Positions 21,621 to 32,589 of a DNA stretch of 64,000 nucleotides are shown piece by piece. A model generated the notes under the pieces. It worked only from the letters and a program-made list of their open reading frames with translations. It was not told the DNA's origin and did no database searches. This DNA comes from Undaria pinnatifida (taxonomy: Eukaryota; Sar; Phaeophyceae; Laminariales; Alariaceae): assembly GCA_012845835.1 (NCBI GenBank), contig JABAKD010000008.1, forward strand, positions 10,819,709-10,883,708, read 5' to 3'. The translations under genes and the position numbers were made by a program. How positions within the stretch are numbered: position 1 is the stretch's first letter; each line of letters starts with the position of its first letter.

Positions 21621-22731
21621 CAGAGCTAATTGCCCTGCGCTAGATGCTTGTTGATGTCACGTTCTGGCAGTACGTGTGATGAGAACACGGCACGTACATA
21701 ATAAATGGTACCTGGTACCTGTGCTTGCTGTATGTTCAAAAAAACGCACAGCGCCGCACGACACAACACCGCAAAACGAAGGGCGAGACACGGCACCGCA
21801 CTACGCCGCGCTGCACTGCTGAGCTTTAGTCTATATAGCCGGGCTGACCTGAGCTGGGGGTGCGTTGTGATCCAACAACGTTGTATGTACAAACTTATTA
21901 GTCTAATAGTACCGGTACGTGGGATGATACTGCGAATGAATGTTACTGGCATGTACGAACTAATAAAAGTACCGCAAAGCACGCAGCATGGCAAAGCAGC
22001 AAAGCACGTCAAAGCACAGCGCTGCGCTCTGCTACGCTAGATAAAGCTGCAGGGCATCGCAGGGCACTGCACGGCGCTGCGTTGCTGCGAGCTATAGCGC
22101 TGCGGTGGGGTGCTGGGCGGTGCGGAGCTGATGAGCCAAGAGCTAATTGCCCTGCGGTAGATGCTTGTTGATGTCACGAACGGCAGTACGTGTGATGAGA
22201 ACACGGCACGTACATAATAAATAATGGTACCTGGTACCTGTATCAAACCTGGTACTACTACTTACTGCTTGCTGTATGTTCAAAAGAACGCACAGCGCCG
22301 CACGACACAACACCGCAAAACGAAGGGCAAGACACGGCACCGCACTATGCCGTGTTGCACTGCTGAGCTATATATATATATATTTGTCTATAGCCGGGCT
22401 GACCTGAGCTGGGGGTGCGTTGTGATCCAACAACGTTGCATGTACAAACTTATTAGTCTAATAGTACCGGTACGTGGGATGATGCTGCGAATGAATGTTA
22501 CTGGCATGTGCGAACTAATAAAAGTACCGCGAAGCACGCAGCATGGCAAAGCAGCAAAGCACGTCGAAGCACAGCGCTGCGCTCTGCTAAGCTAGAGCTG
22601 CAGGGCATCGCAGGGCACTGTACGGCGTTGCGTTGCTGCGAGCTATAGCGCTGCGGTGGGGTGCTGCGCTGCGGTGGGGTGCTGCGCTGCGGTGGGGTGC
22701 TGGGCGGTGCGGAGCTGATGAGCCAAGCCCC
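21621..22731. repeat. Tandem duplication, 520-590 bp units
   Basis: 21621-22140 is repeated at 22141-22731 with a few insertions. Shared landmarks are CTAGATGCTTGTTGATGTCA or its GGTAG variant, ATGGTACCTGGTACCTG, CGCACAGCGCCGCACGACAC, GGGTGCGTTGTGATCCAACA and GCTGCGGTGGGGTGC. The last landmark is itself tripled at 22652-22700. No coding frame survives in both copies. Confidence 0.8.
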
Positions 22732-23189
22732 ATCTCAGCTGACGAAACTCACTCGGAAATGCCAGAGGGAAGCACCAACCGAGCGCTTTCAGCACGAAGA
22801 TATTTGTAATTTCCCCCGCAACTGCAACTAATTTTCTCAAGGAACTTCGGGACGGTTCTTTTCCCCAGCAACTAATTTTCTATTCGGCAATTACGGGCTG
22901 AGAAGGGCTGAGAGGGGGGAGGATATGCCGAGCGAGACCTCCGAGGGGGTCGAGAACTAAGTAAGTCTATACTATGCTATACTCAAGTAAGCCTCAAAAG
23001 GGGTTAACGCCTTCTACCGTAGACGTGTACCTCAACTTCCTCAGGCCTCTCGCTTGAGGACGTCTGCCATACGAAGCTCACCCGCAAAACTGACTTGCGA
23101 TAAAATAAAATAAAAACGTACCCTTCAGATCTACTCAAAATCTACGAGTAGCCCCATAGATTATCCCACGGCCTACTTTTTTTTTTTCT
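22732..23189. other. Unassigned stretch
   Basis: AACTAATTTTC occurs twice (22826 and 22868). No gene, tRNA or named repeat was recognised. Confidence 0.35.
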
Positions 23190-23483
23190 TCTCACACTTT
23201 TACTTTCCGGCTTCTGGACAAGCCGTGGTCACAGGTGTCGTCCCTTTTCCCCCCCGGTTCTTGCCTTCAATTTTTATCGCGCATAGGGTTCAGCCATCCC
23301 ACTGCTCGTCGATTGTTCATCGAGTGTTGCTAACTCACGCTCTCGCGCTTTCCGCAAGTCAATTTGTCTACAAGAAAAAGTCCCCACGAATTTATACGAG
23401 TATGCACTCGGCGGGGCTCGAACTCACGAAACTGACCAATATCGGGCTCGAGGATAACCTGATACGCCACCGGGGCGACCGGC
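23190..23483 (-). mobile_element. S1 SINE with tRNA-like head
   Basis: On the minus strand it begins GGTCGCCCCGGTGG. It has box A TGGCGTATCAGG (11 of 12 to the consensus) and box B GAGTTCGAGCCCC. The body carries TATAAATTCGTGGGGACTTT, GCGGAAAGCGCGAGAGCGTG, AATCGACGAGCAGTGGGAT and CACCTGTGACCACGGCTTGT, and it ends in an A-rich tail. Other heads of this family are at 25.70, 25.76, 28.55 and 47.06 kb. Confidence 0.8.
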
Positions 23484-23544
23484 CGTATTTACCACGTGCT
23501 AGGTGTACGCAGAAAACCTCTCGCAAAGGGTAAACGACCTACTG

Positions 23545-23720
23545 TAGTGCTAAGGGGAGTCGCCGACCTATACCTTTCGCGAGGACATACAGACACACCC
23601 CGTTACACGCGCCATCGGAGGAGAATCACACACACACCGCTCGCAAAGATGAGAGCTTCGGCGAAATCCTCGACCTCACAGCTGTATAATATATACGAAG
23701 CAGTGCATTTTTAATTCTAT
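23545..23720 (-). repeat. HC-A element
   Basis: AGGGGAGTCGCCGACCTATA, then GCGAGGACATACAGACACAC and CGATCGGAG blocks precede the core at 23636-23685. On the minus strand the element starts in an AT-rich leader. It is diverged, with a TCGGCGAAATCCTCGA loop. Confidence 0.6.
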
Positions 23721-23839
23721 AACAAAAATGATATTCCAACGACGTTGGGCAATTCCTCACTCGATTATTCACATTTTCTTTTTTATGGCCAAAGTTTTCA
23801 CCGCTTTTCACGGGACAGATCACTTCTCGCATGACGAAG

Positions 23840-24660
23840 TCGGGTCAGGGTGAGATCCGTCCCGGCGGTCGGGGTAGGGTGACCCGTTCCGGCGGTTGGG
23901 CTAGGGTGACCCGGCCCGGCGGTCGGGTTAGGGTGACCCGGCCCGGCTCAGGTCAGCGTGATCGTGATCCGTCCCGACCCGGGTCAGGGCGACCCGTCCC
24001 GGCCAGTGACACTCTAAAACGTCCTGACCCGCCCCCGTACGATTTCGAACGCCGCCTGGCCCAACCCGACTCGACACGATTTTCAACAAAACCGCCCGGC
24101 CCGACCCGCGGGCAGGGTCATGGCCCGCGAAAGGCCCTGGAAAATTGAAATTGCCACCCCTATCTCAGCGCGCGTGGACGGGTCGGGTCAGGGTGACCCG
24201 TTCTGACCCGGGTCGGGGTGACCCGTCCCGAACCGGGTCAGGGTGACCCGTCCCGGCCAATTGACACTCTAAAACCTCCTGACCCGCCCCCGTGCGATTT
24301 CGAACACCGCCTGACCCAACCCGACTCTACCCACGATATGTAACAAAACCGCCCGGCCCGACCCGCGGGCAGTCATGACCCGCGAAAGGCCCCGGAAAAC
24401 TGAAATTGCAACCCTTATCTCAGCGCGCGTGGACGGGTCGGGTCAGGGTGACCCGTGCCGACCCCGGTCAGGGTGACCCGTCCCGGCCAATGACATTTGG
24501 CAACCTCCTGATCCGTCCCGTAAGAACACCGCCTGACCCAACCCGACTCCACCCATGATATATATAAAAAGAGCGTCCGGCCCGACCCGCGGGCAGAGTC
24601 ATGGCCCGCGAGAAGCCCTGCAAAATTGAACTTGCTAACCCTAGCTCCGCGCGCGTCCAT
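23840..24660. repeat. G1 GGGTC-rich array, three ~250-bp units
   Basis: Units begin near 23840, 24175 and 24425. Each carries several GGGTCAGGGTGACCCGTCCC words, then GGCCAATGACACTCTAAAAC or a variant, GATTTCGAACACCGCCTGAC, CGCCCGGCCCGACCCGCGGG and CATGGCCCGCGAAAGGCCC. The GGGTGACCC word is a palindrome. Related pieces are at 27.13-27.32, 57.47-57.55 and 57.89-57.99 kb. Confidence 0.8.
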
Positions 24661-25424
24661 TGAAATTTCCGAAAGCTTACACTCACATGTTAGGGGCGCC
24701 AGAGACGATGAGTGCGACGCCCTGGGGTCCTCGGCGAGCACACAGCTGACCTTGAGGTTCTGCTTGATATCAGAGCAACACGTAGCAACAGCAAGCAGCA
24801 GACACAGCAGCAGTGCCAGCAATGACCATTAACGCCAGGAGGCATGATGAGCATTTACTACACCGCCAGATACCAAAATCATACCAGCCACGAAAGACAT
24901 TTTTTCACTCGCTGCTTGCAAAGATGAGTTCGACGCAGTGAGTCGATCTCACAGCTAGCTAGCTAGCTCGCTCAGGCAGCAGCATGGAGCAGCAAGGGTC
25001 GTCAGGGTCGAGGGAAGTTTCTGACCTAACGACGTGCAATACTGACAAAAATAAGCTCTACTACACTTGCGCAGGCAGCAGCATGGAGCGACTCGTACTA
25101 CTACTGCTGCTGCATGCTCACACTCCACGCTCGGTAAAATCACTCTCACTCATTGTCCATTGTTTCGGTCGATATGCAGTAGGTCTCAAAGGGGTTTCGA
25201 AAAGGTGACAAAACCACAGTATACATGATGGGAGGCACCGTCTTCAGTGGTCAACACGCAACCTTTGCCGGCAGTCACGAGTGACCAGTTGTCATCATAG
25301 AGCACAATCTGTTCGAAGGGTAAGTCGCTGCCATTATTGTTGATATCGTGCGATGTGGAAAGCAACGAGGCCGGCCGTCATGCCGCAGATTCCACCTCCT
25401 ATTATTTATTTATTTTTTCGCGCA
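24661..25424. other. Unassigned stretch with one hairpin core
   Basis: A minus-strand HC core is at 24911-24955. On the minus strand 25203-25390 has one open frame with LPFEQIVLYDDNWSLVTAG, which is protein-like but too short and unsupported to call a gene. Otherwise nothing was recognised. Confidence 0.4.
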
Positions 25425-25702
25425 CTTCTACTTTCCAGCTTCTGGACAAGCCGTGGTCACAGGTGTCGTCCCTTCTCCCCCCCTGTTCTTGCCTTCAATA
25501 TTTTTATCGCGCATAGGGTTCAGCAATCCCACTGCTCGTCGATTTTTCATCGGGTGTTGCCGACTCACGCTGTTTTCCGCAAGTCAATTTGTGCGCAAGA
25601 AAAAGTCCCCACGAATTTATACACTCGGGGGGATTCGAACGCACGAAACTGACCTATACCAGGCTCGAGGATAACCTGATACGCCACCAGGGCGACCGGC
25701 TC
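25425..25702 (-). mobile_element. S1 SINE
   Basis: Same organisation as 23190-23483, with head CGGTCGCCCTGGTGGCGTAT on the minus strand. Box B here reads GCGTTCGAATCCCCC, closer to a true tRNA than other copies. Small deletions are near 25570 and 25620. Confidence 0.8.
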
Positions 25703-25758
25703 CTACGTATACGCCCCCTGGGGTGCGTCTACGCTATGCACCCCTACTCAGAGTGTTG

Positions 25759-26050
25759 AATAGCCGGTCGCCCCGGTGGCGTATCAGGTTATCCTCGAGC
25801 CTGGTATAGGTCAGTTTCGTGAGTTTGAGCCCCGCCGAGTGCATACTCGTATACATTAGGTGGGACTTTTTCTTGTGGACAAATTGATTTGCGGAAAGCG
25901 CGAGATCGTGAGTTAGCAACGCTCAATGAAAAATCGACGAGCAGTGGGATTGCTGAACCCTATGCGCGATAAAAATTATGGCAAGAACCGGGGGAAAGAA
26001 GGGTCGACACCTGTGACCACGACTTGTCCAGAATCTGGAAAGTAAAGGTG
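25759..26050 (+). mobile_element. S1 SINE, inverted partner
   Basis: Head at 25764 (CGGTCGCCCCGGTGGCGTAT), then box B GAGTTTGAGCCCC, body and an A-rich tail ending near 26062. It faces away from the copy at 25425-25702. The two heads are about 60 bp apart, so the pair forms an inverted repeat of about 600 bp. Confidence 0.8.
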
Positions 26051-27128
26051 TGAGAAAAATAAATATAAATACTAGGGCTTAGGCTTCTGGGAGGGTTGGG
26101 AGCTGGTACAGGTAAATCGGTATACTGATACTACAAATTACAAAGTAGAGGTATACCCCGTACTAAACTGCTGTTTTCTAACAGTCAAGTCATGTATGAT
26201 AAGTATTGAAATACAATGTCATTTTACATTAGGGTTTTGACTCATGAAAAACTTGCTAAAAACGGACGACCGGTGTAGTACGCTGCTTGCAAAGATGAGT
26301 ATCGACCCTAAATTCGTCGAACTCACAGCTGACGTTGTTGGAATAATTTTATGAAATAGAGGTGCATGGTTTACACACAGCGCCGGGGGTGCACACATTT
26401 TTATTTTTTCATTTTTTTATTGTTAATTAACCTTTCTGAAATTAATATTGCTCCACTCGACGAGCCGTTTAACGCTAACCTTTCAAGCATCTGTTGGTTG
26501 CGTCGATTCGCAATAATTATGAGATTGTGTCGATGCTGATACAGCAGCATTCACCGCTATCTTACCGTTCGCAACACTAAAAACAACGCAAAAAATCGCG
26601 ATTAACATTTTCCAGAAAATAGACGTTTACTTCTAAAAGCTAAGGTTGCCCCACTCGACGAGCAGTTCAAACAGCTAACTTTTTGAGCATTTTATAAAAA
26701 TATTCCAAGGACGTCAGCCGTGAGTTCGACGAATTTCGGGTCAATACTCATCTTTGCAAGCTGCCTTGTTGGTACTTGTAATATACTATGTGGGTGAGTT
26801 TGTTCATAATGGGAGGGGTCAAATTTTTGTGTCGATCAGCCTTAGTTTTTGTTGGTGTCGATCCTGATACTCACCGTATTGCGGCATTCAGCCTCATCAT
26901 ACGGTCCGCAGACACATAGACAATGCATGAATTCGCGATACGCTACCACTACGAGGGAACATATACCAGGTACCACTTAGGACCCAATACGGTTACGAAG
27001 CAAAATTATGGTTATTTACGGGGGATCCTAGTAATTAGGACCTACGGTGGTCACAAAAACCTATATATTGATATATTTTTACTGACAATATTTGGTCCTA
27101 TTTACTATCCTCCTCCGTAAATAGTAAA
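26051..27128. repeat. Unassigned AT-rich stretch with two HC-B cores
   Basis: An HC-B core is at 26281-26340 on minus and another at 26705-26800 on plus. The plus copy has the full GGACGTCAGCCGTGAGTTCG to GTAATATACTATGTGGGTGA order. These two face each other. A CCACTCGACGAGC word occurs at 26453 and 26650. No gene recognised. Confidence 0.55.
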
Positions 27129-27129
27129 A

Positions 27130-27695
27130 ACCAAGGCTTGTCACGGGTCGGATCATGACTCGCGGGTCGGATTGGATCACGGTGACCCGGCCCGGCCCAT
27201 AATATGTGACGACCTCCTGATCCGACCAGCGGCCCGACCGGTGAGATTCCGAACACCTCCTGCCCTGTCCCGACTCGGTCCGCGACTTACCCACGACCCG
27301 TCAAAAGCCTGGGCAAAACACAGCAGTGGAATATATGGGTTATTGGGTATACCGTGCGAAGGTGTTTCTTGACGGTCTAGTTTTAACCCATCAAGGCATC
27401 TTTGGACTTATCATACAAGTTTTAGTGTGTGGAGTTCCTTGACGGCTGTCCTTGACGGATGTCCTTGACGGGTCAACGGGAAAGAGTGCCGCCGGGTCAC
27501 GACGCGTGAAAAGCCCAGGCAAAAGCAGTGGACTATATAGGTTTTTGTGTATTTCGTGCGAAGATGTCTCTAGACGGTCTAGTTTTGACCCGTCAAGGCG
27601 TGTTTGGACTTATGAAACTAGCTTTAGTGTGTGGAGTTCCTTGATGTCTGTCCTTGAAGGCTGTCCTTGACGGGTCGTGGGGCAAGAGTGTCGTC
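27130..27695. repeat. G1 fragment and 214-bp tandem duplication
   Basis: 27130-27320 is a G1 unit. 27300-27480 and 27510-27690 share GCAGTGGA-TATA, TTTCTTGACGGTCTAGTTTT or its TCTAGACGG variant, TTTGGACTTAT and GTGTGTGGAGTTCCTTGA, then repeats of TGTCCTTGACGG. Confidence 0.7.
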
Positions 27696-27797
27696 AATCG
27701 ACATCTATGAGACGAAGGGGATTATCCCTACGTACGTTGTTCTTGTTTTCTCACATTATCTCTTGTAAAAAAATCTAGAGATCGTGGTTACACAAGG

Positions 27798-28154
27798 GTG
27801 CTGGAGCTCTTGGAAGATCCGAAAAACAAACAAATCATAATTCGGCCGGGAAAAAACGACGCTTTCCCACCTAAAACACACCAACGAGATGAGGAAGGCG
27901 CACAAGTGAAATTAATTAATCTGCAAACTGAAGGAGGGTACCTTAGCGCTTTGTCGACGACATGGTTGACATACTCTTTAAATTATATAGAACCTAACTC
28001 TAACCCAATGAAACGTGACAACCATTGTATATGTACGGTGAAACCCCCTTCGTCTCGTACACAGATAGTGTGCGTCAACCATTGTCTCGAAAAAGTGGTA
28101 AAGCTCTACTCAACTAACACGGCCGCCGCGGGTATCCTCCCATCTACAGCATAG
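27798..28154 (+). CDS. Hypothetical 118-codon ORF
   Basis: Starts near LELLEDPKNKQIIIRPGKND and ends at a stop at 28152-28154. The first 40 residues look protein-like, and LLEDPKN-II-R weakly recalls the start of heat-shock-factor DNA-binding domains. The aromatic core of that domain is missing. The sequence is not repeated elsewhere in the window. The start codon is uncertain (CTG or TTG types precede any ATG). It may be an exon, a relic or chance. Confidence 0.22.
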   Translation: MLELLEDPKNKQIIIRPGKNDAFPPKTHQRDEEGAQVKLINLQTEGGYLSALSTTWLTYSLNYIEPNSNPMKRDNHCICTVKPPSSRTQIVCVNHCLEKVVKLYSTNTAAAGILPSTA

Positions 28155-28324
28155 TCTCCCCGTTGTAACGACCAACCAACAGTAGTACATATGGTTGGTA
28201 CCAGGATGGACCTGGCACGTCGTAGGCTGACTCCCGATTTCACTTTTTATATTTCGCTGGCGGAAGCATGAATTGCGTCAGCTATGATGCACGATGCGTG
28301 TACATGTACGACCACTTTTGGTTA

Positions 28325-28432
28325 GCTTGTGTTTTTTCCCTGGGGTATTCTTCCACTCCGGAGTGACTGGAGCCTGTCCTGTGACCACGGACTTGATTAT
28401 GCGAGTTAATGCGAGAACAACAACAACGATGG
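28325..28432 (+). mobile_element. S3 element, longest copy
   Basis: CCCTGGGGTATTCTTCCACT, then CCGGAGTGACTGGAGCCTGT, CCTGTGACCACGGACTTGAT and ATGCGAGTTAATGCGAG, ending AACAACAACAACGA. It serves as the family reference in this window. Confidence 0.65.
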
Positions 28433-28552
28433 TCCTCCGTCGATGCTGAGAGTCCATTGTTTCGTACAGCCTTGCGCGCTATGGTACGCAACATTTCATC
28501 GTACAATGGAATACACACGATACATTTAATTCGCGGTACGCTGATTCTTGAC

Positions 28553-28845
28553 CAGTCGCCCCGGTGGCGTATCAGGTTATCCTCGAGCCTGGTATGGTCA
28601 GTTTCGTGAGTTCGAGCCCCGCCGAGTGCATACTCGTATAAATTCGTGGGGACTTTTTCTTGTGGACAAATTGACTTGCGGAAAGCGCGAGAGCGTGAGT
28701 TTGCATCACTCGATGAACAATCGACGAGCAGTGGGATTGCTGAACCCTATGCGCGATGAAAATTGAAGGCAAGAACTGGGGAGGAGAAGGGACGACACCT
28801 GTGACCACGGCTTGTCCAGAAGCTGGAAAGTGAAAGTGTGCAAAA
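28553..28845 (+). mobile_element. S1 SINE, reference copy
   Basis: Head CAGTCGCCCCGGTGGCGTAT, box B GAGTTCGAGCCCCG, and body blocks intact through CTTGTCCAGAAGCTGGAAAG to an AGAAAGAAAG tail. It begins right after TTGACC. The frames in both strands here are by-products. Confidence 0.85.
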
Positions 28846-28934
28846 AGAAAGAAAGAACTAAGCATTTTCACGCCGTACAACTGGAAACCCGTTTTTTCGG
28901 CAAAAAAATATACTTATATTTAGAATAGCGGGTG

Positions 28935-29225
28935 TACTCAGTTTGTGCATAGCCGTACGCGTATGACCGTAGACCCTCGCATCCTTACTATGCCGGGACA
29001 GAGCACGTCGGGTTTTCACCAACCAGGCAGACATATTGCTTGCACCAAGCGCGAAGCGCCGTGAGGTATTCGGCGAGTTGCACGAAGGGTGAGCCGCATT
29101 CTTCCAAGAATCGTTCAAGAGACGGACTTCGGCACCTTGTGTCTATTTTTTTGCTAATGGATGATAGCGCCAATGAGTTGCTTTGCTTTCTGGTGTTTAT
29201 GGCATGGGGAAGGGTTTTGGGGCTT
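28935..29225 (+). repeat. D1 dispersed repeat
   Basis: GCATAGCCGTACGCGTATGA, CCGTAGACCCTCGCATCCTT, CGGGTTTTCACCAACCAGGC, GACGGACTTCGGCACCTTGT and GATGATAGCGCCAATGA blocks match 59455-59720. Confidence 0.7.
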
Positions 29226-29289
29226 TAAAAGGGTTAATTTCATTGCTTGACGGTCTGAACGCAACAACACCAAAATATATGTTCCTCCA

Positions 29290-29890
29290 TTCGTGATTCG
29301 TGATACGCCAAACATTGGTATGCCCCAAACATGTCTAACACGACAAGCAGGGTTTTTGTTAATTATGTTGTCCCCCGTCCCACGGATAGGGAAGAAGTGG
29401 TGTATCCGGCGTACTCCGCAAGAAGATCCGATCGACGATACACCCTCCCCATGGCCCCCTCAAAAAAGGCGGGAATGCTACGTTCTACGTCCCGAGTTGC
29501 ATTGAGCAAGACAGAGCAGAGCAACCAGAGCGGTTACCTCCGGCCATGGGTATACGATACGCCAACAGCGAACACACAACCAAAGACGACCAAGTAAACC
29601 AATGCGTACGGCGAGCGACGTAAAACCACTAAATAAATCATTAAAAACAGGACAACACTACAACACGAAACTGGAACATTTTCATCGAAAGCTCAGGAAC
29701 AACGAATTCCTTTCGTATGGAGAAGGTTTCGTAGAAAACACAAAAAAAAAGTGGATGATGTGCGTACACGCTAAGAACCGAACCCACGAGTACTGTAGAT
29801 TGTTTTGACGGAAAGTCTGCGAAAGCACTGTTTAGGCAATAAAATATCGCCCGCACCGAAAACCGAGGGACTGATGTGAACTTCATTCGG
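29290..29890. other. Two unassigned ORFs
   Basis: 29331-29597 (+) reads PTDREEVVYPAYSARRSDRR then RYTLPMAPSKKAG. 29602-29808 (+) reads LEHFHRKLRNNEFLSYGEGF then VENTKKKW. Neither shows a known domain, and 29641-29886 is also open on minus. The stretch is not repeated elsewhere in the window, so single-copy coding DNA is possible. Confidence 0.25.
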
Positions 29891-30049
29891 CAAGGTGACG
29901 GTTAGTATCACGGCCAAACAACGCATCCGCTTAGACCAATCCTTATCCTTCCATTTTCCGATGGTCTTGGAATTGCGTCCACTCAGCGTTGCGCGTCAGC
30001 GCAAAAACCTTGTACGTAAGGTATTACGTATTTAAGAACAAAAATAAAA

Positions 30050-30290
30050 AAATTCAAAAATACAATTCAGCTGTGAGATCGACCAAAAAGTTCTTGTTTA
30101 TCAAAACCCAGCTTTGCAAGCTGCGTGTGATACTTGGATCGCGCGTGTTACGGGGTGTGTGTATCCTCGTGAACGATACAGGTAGGTGACTCCCCTGCTA
30201 ATGGCAGGGTCAACAGGACTAAGACGTTCAACCTTATTCTACGCACGGAAACTGTATAACCCGCATTGAGGGGGACAAAGCCAGACATCT
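30050..30290 (+). repeat. HC-A variant
   Basis: CAGCTGTGAGATCGACC, TTTGCAAGCTGCGTGTGATA, TCGCGCGTGTTACGG, AGGTAGGTGACTCCCCTGC and GGGTCAACAGGACTAAG. It has a longer loop than the standard subtype A and is closest to the copy at 31.09 kb. Confidence 0.65.
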
Positions 30291-31074
30291 GTGGGATTCA
30301 GTCTGCATGAAACAATAAGTGTTATAGTGTGAGTTGGCTGCTGGAGTGGGCTCCTTGGGTCTACCAGGTTCGTACGCAAGTTCCTGTGTACTCCCTGCAT
30401 ATGTGGCTGGCCAGCGAAGGTCCAGCCCAGGCCTAATGCTCGGGTTGTTAGTCCTGTCGAGTCACGATGGAACATTCGGTGGACGTCGATCGCTACTGCT
30501 CCCAAGTGATCTCTTCTGCTCTCGCATAATGCAAAGGCGCACTCACACACCTGTATTGATCGAATGAAGACCGCCGAGTGAGATCTGGCGTTCTGCATCC
30601 ACCAGTCGTCGGGCGGTGCACGCTTAATCATAAATCTCTTCGAACGCCCATCTCACACACTACCAGGGAATACACAGACTAACTAAAGCGTGGATCCAAA
30701 AACGCCAGACCCCTGCACTCCAGCAGATAGAATGATCAAAATCGCATGTCGCCGAATAGCCGATGGTTTTTGCTAATCCAGAGAGCCTCCGCGGTCATTT
30801 CTGGGTGGAGCACGCCGCAGGCCACAAATGTTAGCTCACCTGTGTAGAGGTGTTGGGGATAGTCGAAATTCCTGCATAATTTCAAGAAAATTGAACAGTT
30901 TGAATGTTAATCGGGACTACAGCAAACAATAATTTCCCGGATGGGTCGATTCCTCCGAAGAGTCGACGTGTTAGAACGGGCATCACAAAAAGCGTGAGCC
31001 GTACATGACCATCAGTTTTTTCGGGACACTCGGGCTACCTCGTGGGGCCAGCACTGAGCGCTTAATACATTAAA
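30291..31074. other. Unassigned stretch
   Basis: The minus-strand frame 30239-30631 has mixed composition without a domain. No RNA gene or named repeat was recognised. Confidence 0.35.
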
Positions 31075-31250
31075 AAAATGAAAAAAAAATATCAGCTGTG
31101 AGATCGACCAAAAAGGTTTTTTTGATAAAAACTCAGCTTTGCAAACTGCGTGTGATACTTCGATCGCGCGTGTTACGGGGTGTGTATACCCTCGTGAAGG
31201 GTACAGGTCGGTTACTCCCCTGCTAATGCCAGGGTATCACATTAATAGTC
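31075..31250 (+). repeat. HC-A variant, same subtype as 30.05 kb
   Basis: CAGCTGTGAGATCGACCAAA, CAGCTTTGCAAACTGCGTG, TCGCGCGTGTTACGGGGTGT and GACTCCCC-like TTACTCCCCTGCTAATGCCA blocks follow the 30.05-kb copy closely. Confidence 0.65.
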
Positions 31251-31389
31251 ACGGAGTGGTGTTGGGTGCACTTTATTTCGTACCTGGTATTCGTTACCCT
31301 ATAGGGTCTGTCAAGAGACGTCTAGACTGGGCCTGCTGATGTATCGGTAGCCTGGATGAAACAAAATAATAATAATTAGAAGAAGAAGA

Positions 31390-31570
31390 AGTAAAGCTTA
31401 AGCTCACCGCACTTCCACGTATTTTCATACACATCGTGTGCCAATTTAACTCAATTGCATTCGCAATTCAGCTGGTCTTCTGGCGTGTCCTTCAGTTCCC
31501 GTGAGAGCGATAGCGCGAGCTGTCCCTATCGGCGGTCCCCGCTACTACCCCGGCAGCGCAAGCTATTCTA
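31390..31570 (+). repeat. D3 dispersed repeat
   Basis: AAGCTCACCGCACTTCCACG, TATTTTCATACACATCGTGT, TTTAACTCAATTGCATTCGC, GGCGTGTCCTTCAGTTCCC, GAGCTGTCCCTATCGGCGGT and CCCCGCTACTACCCCGG. The same order is at 60.24 kb. A partial copy is at 32.42 kb and an inverted one at 47.46-47.75 kb. The class is unknown. Confidence 0.65.
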
Positions 31571-31674
31571 CTAGTATACGGATACGTGAGTATGTCGTAG
31601 CTTCGTCGTTGTGTTGTGCACGGGGGCGATGTTGACGGTACCGGCACCACTGCTGTTGTCACAAACAACAACAG

Positions 31675-31960
31675 TTACTGTGTGTTCTTCACATTAACGC
31701 CATTACAACTGGAAACCCGTTTTGGGAACAAAATTACTTGGAATTAGTGTACGGGGTTTAGGGCTCTGAAGGGGTTCAGCTGATATTTCCTCCCATGTGC
31801 ACATCCAGCATAACCAGTGTCCGTGCCGATGCCTCATGGATAGACGAGCTCTCTGTGAGATCACAAACTACGAGACAGAAACGCATATAATACCTGGTAC
31901 TGCAAATACAGCAAGGTGATTTCGCCATGCAACGAACCGCGATGAACACGCGGGCTCTCA
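31675..31960 (+). repeat. D2 dispersed repeat
   Basis: GTGTTCTTCACATTAACGCC, TGATATTTCC, ACATCCAGCATAACCAGTGT, CCGATGCCTCATGGATAGAC and GAGCTCTCTGTGAGATCACA blocks; TACCTGGTA at 31891. It ends with ATGAACACGCGGGCT, also seen at 63.58 kb. Confidence 0.6.
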
Positions 31961-31984
31961 AGGGTGTCAAGGGCACGCGCGGTA

Positions 31985-32270
31985 ATGGTCGGGTCGGGAA
32001 AATGTGGTCGGGTCGGGAACGGGTCGGGACGGGAACGGGAATCCCGAGTGTATTTCGTCCCCGACCGCGACTTCCCGACCCCTTCCTGGCCTTGGTCTCT
32101 GTTCCCGCCGTCTACCGTCCCGACTTACGGCATCTTGGTCCGTCCCGACTGCTTCCCGTCCCACCGTAAGGTGTATTCCCGACTTTTCCCGTCCCGCCGT
32201 CCGCCCAGTTGTTCCCATCCCGTCCCGACGTTCGCACACACTTTTCCCATCCCGCAACTCACTTAAAAGT
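31985..32270. repeat. TCGGGACGGG-rich array
   Basis: The first half is GGTCGGGAACGGGTCGGGAC-type. The second half is its complement type, with CCCGACTTTTCCCGTCCCGC. The array therefore changes strand in the middle, near 32045. It is related in composition, but not in unit, to G1. Confidence 0.65.
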
Positions 32271-32414
32271 GGCACATGTTCCCATACCATTTACCATCGG
32301 TTATACAGGTATCCTTTTCCCACATGAGTCGATATATAATGCTTGCAAGTTTTTTTTAGCCTTTTCTTACTTTTTTACTTTTTTTTTTCATCCTCCGGCA
32401 GATGGGGAAAAAAA

Positions 32415-32515
32415 CAAAAATAAAGCTCAAGCTCACCACACTTCCACGTATTTTCATTCACGCCATGTGTCGATTTAACCCAATTCAACTCAATTGCATT
32501 TTTTTTTATACATAA
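32415..32515 (+). repeat. D3 fragment
   Basis: AGCTCAAGCTCACCACACTT, CCACGTATTTTCATTCACGC and GATTTAACCCAATTCAACTC, ending in a poly-T stretch. Confidence 0.6.
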
Positions 32516-32589
32516 AAATTCATAGAGCTATGGATGCAACACTGGATCCAGGATTACTCCCATTCCGGAATGCATCTCCTGCCATATCC

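Noticed and set aside
28000-28060. CRISPR-like or phage features
   Set aside because: No regularly spaced short repeats with unique spacers anywhere; all arrays are contiguous satellites, and the genome is eukaryotic.
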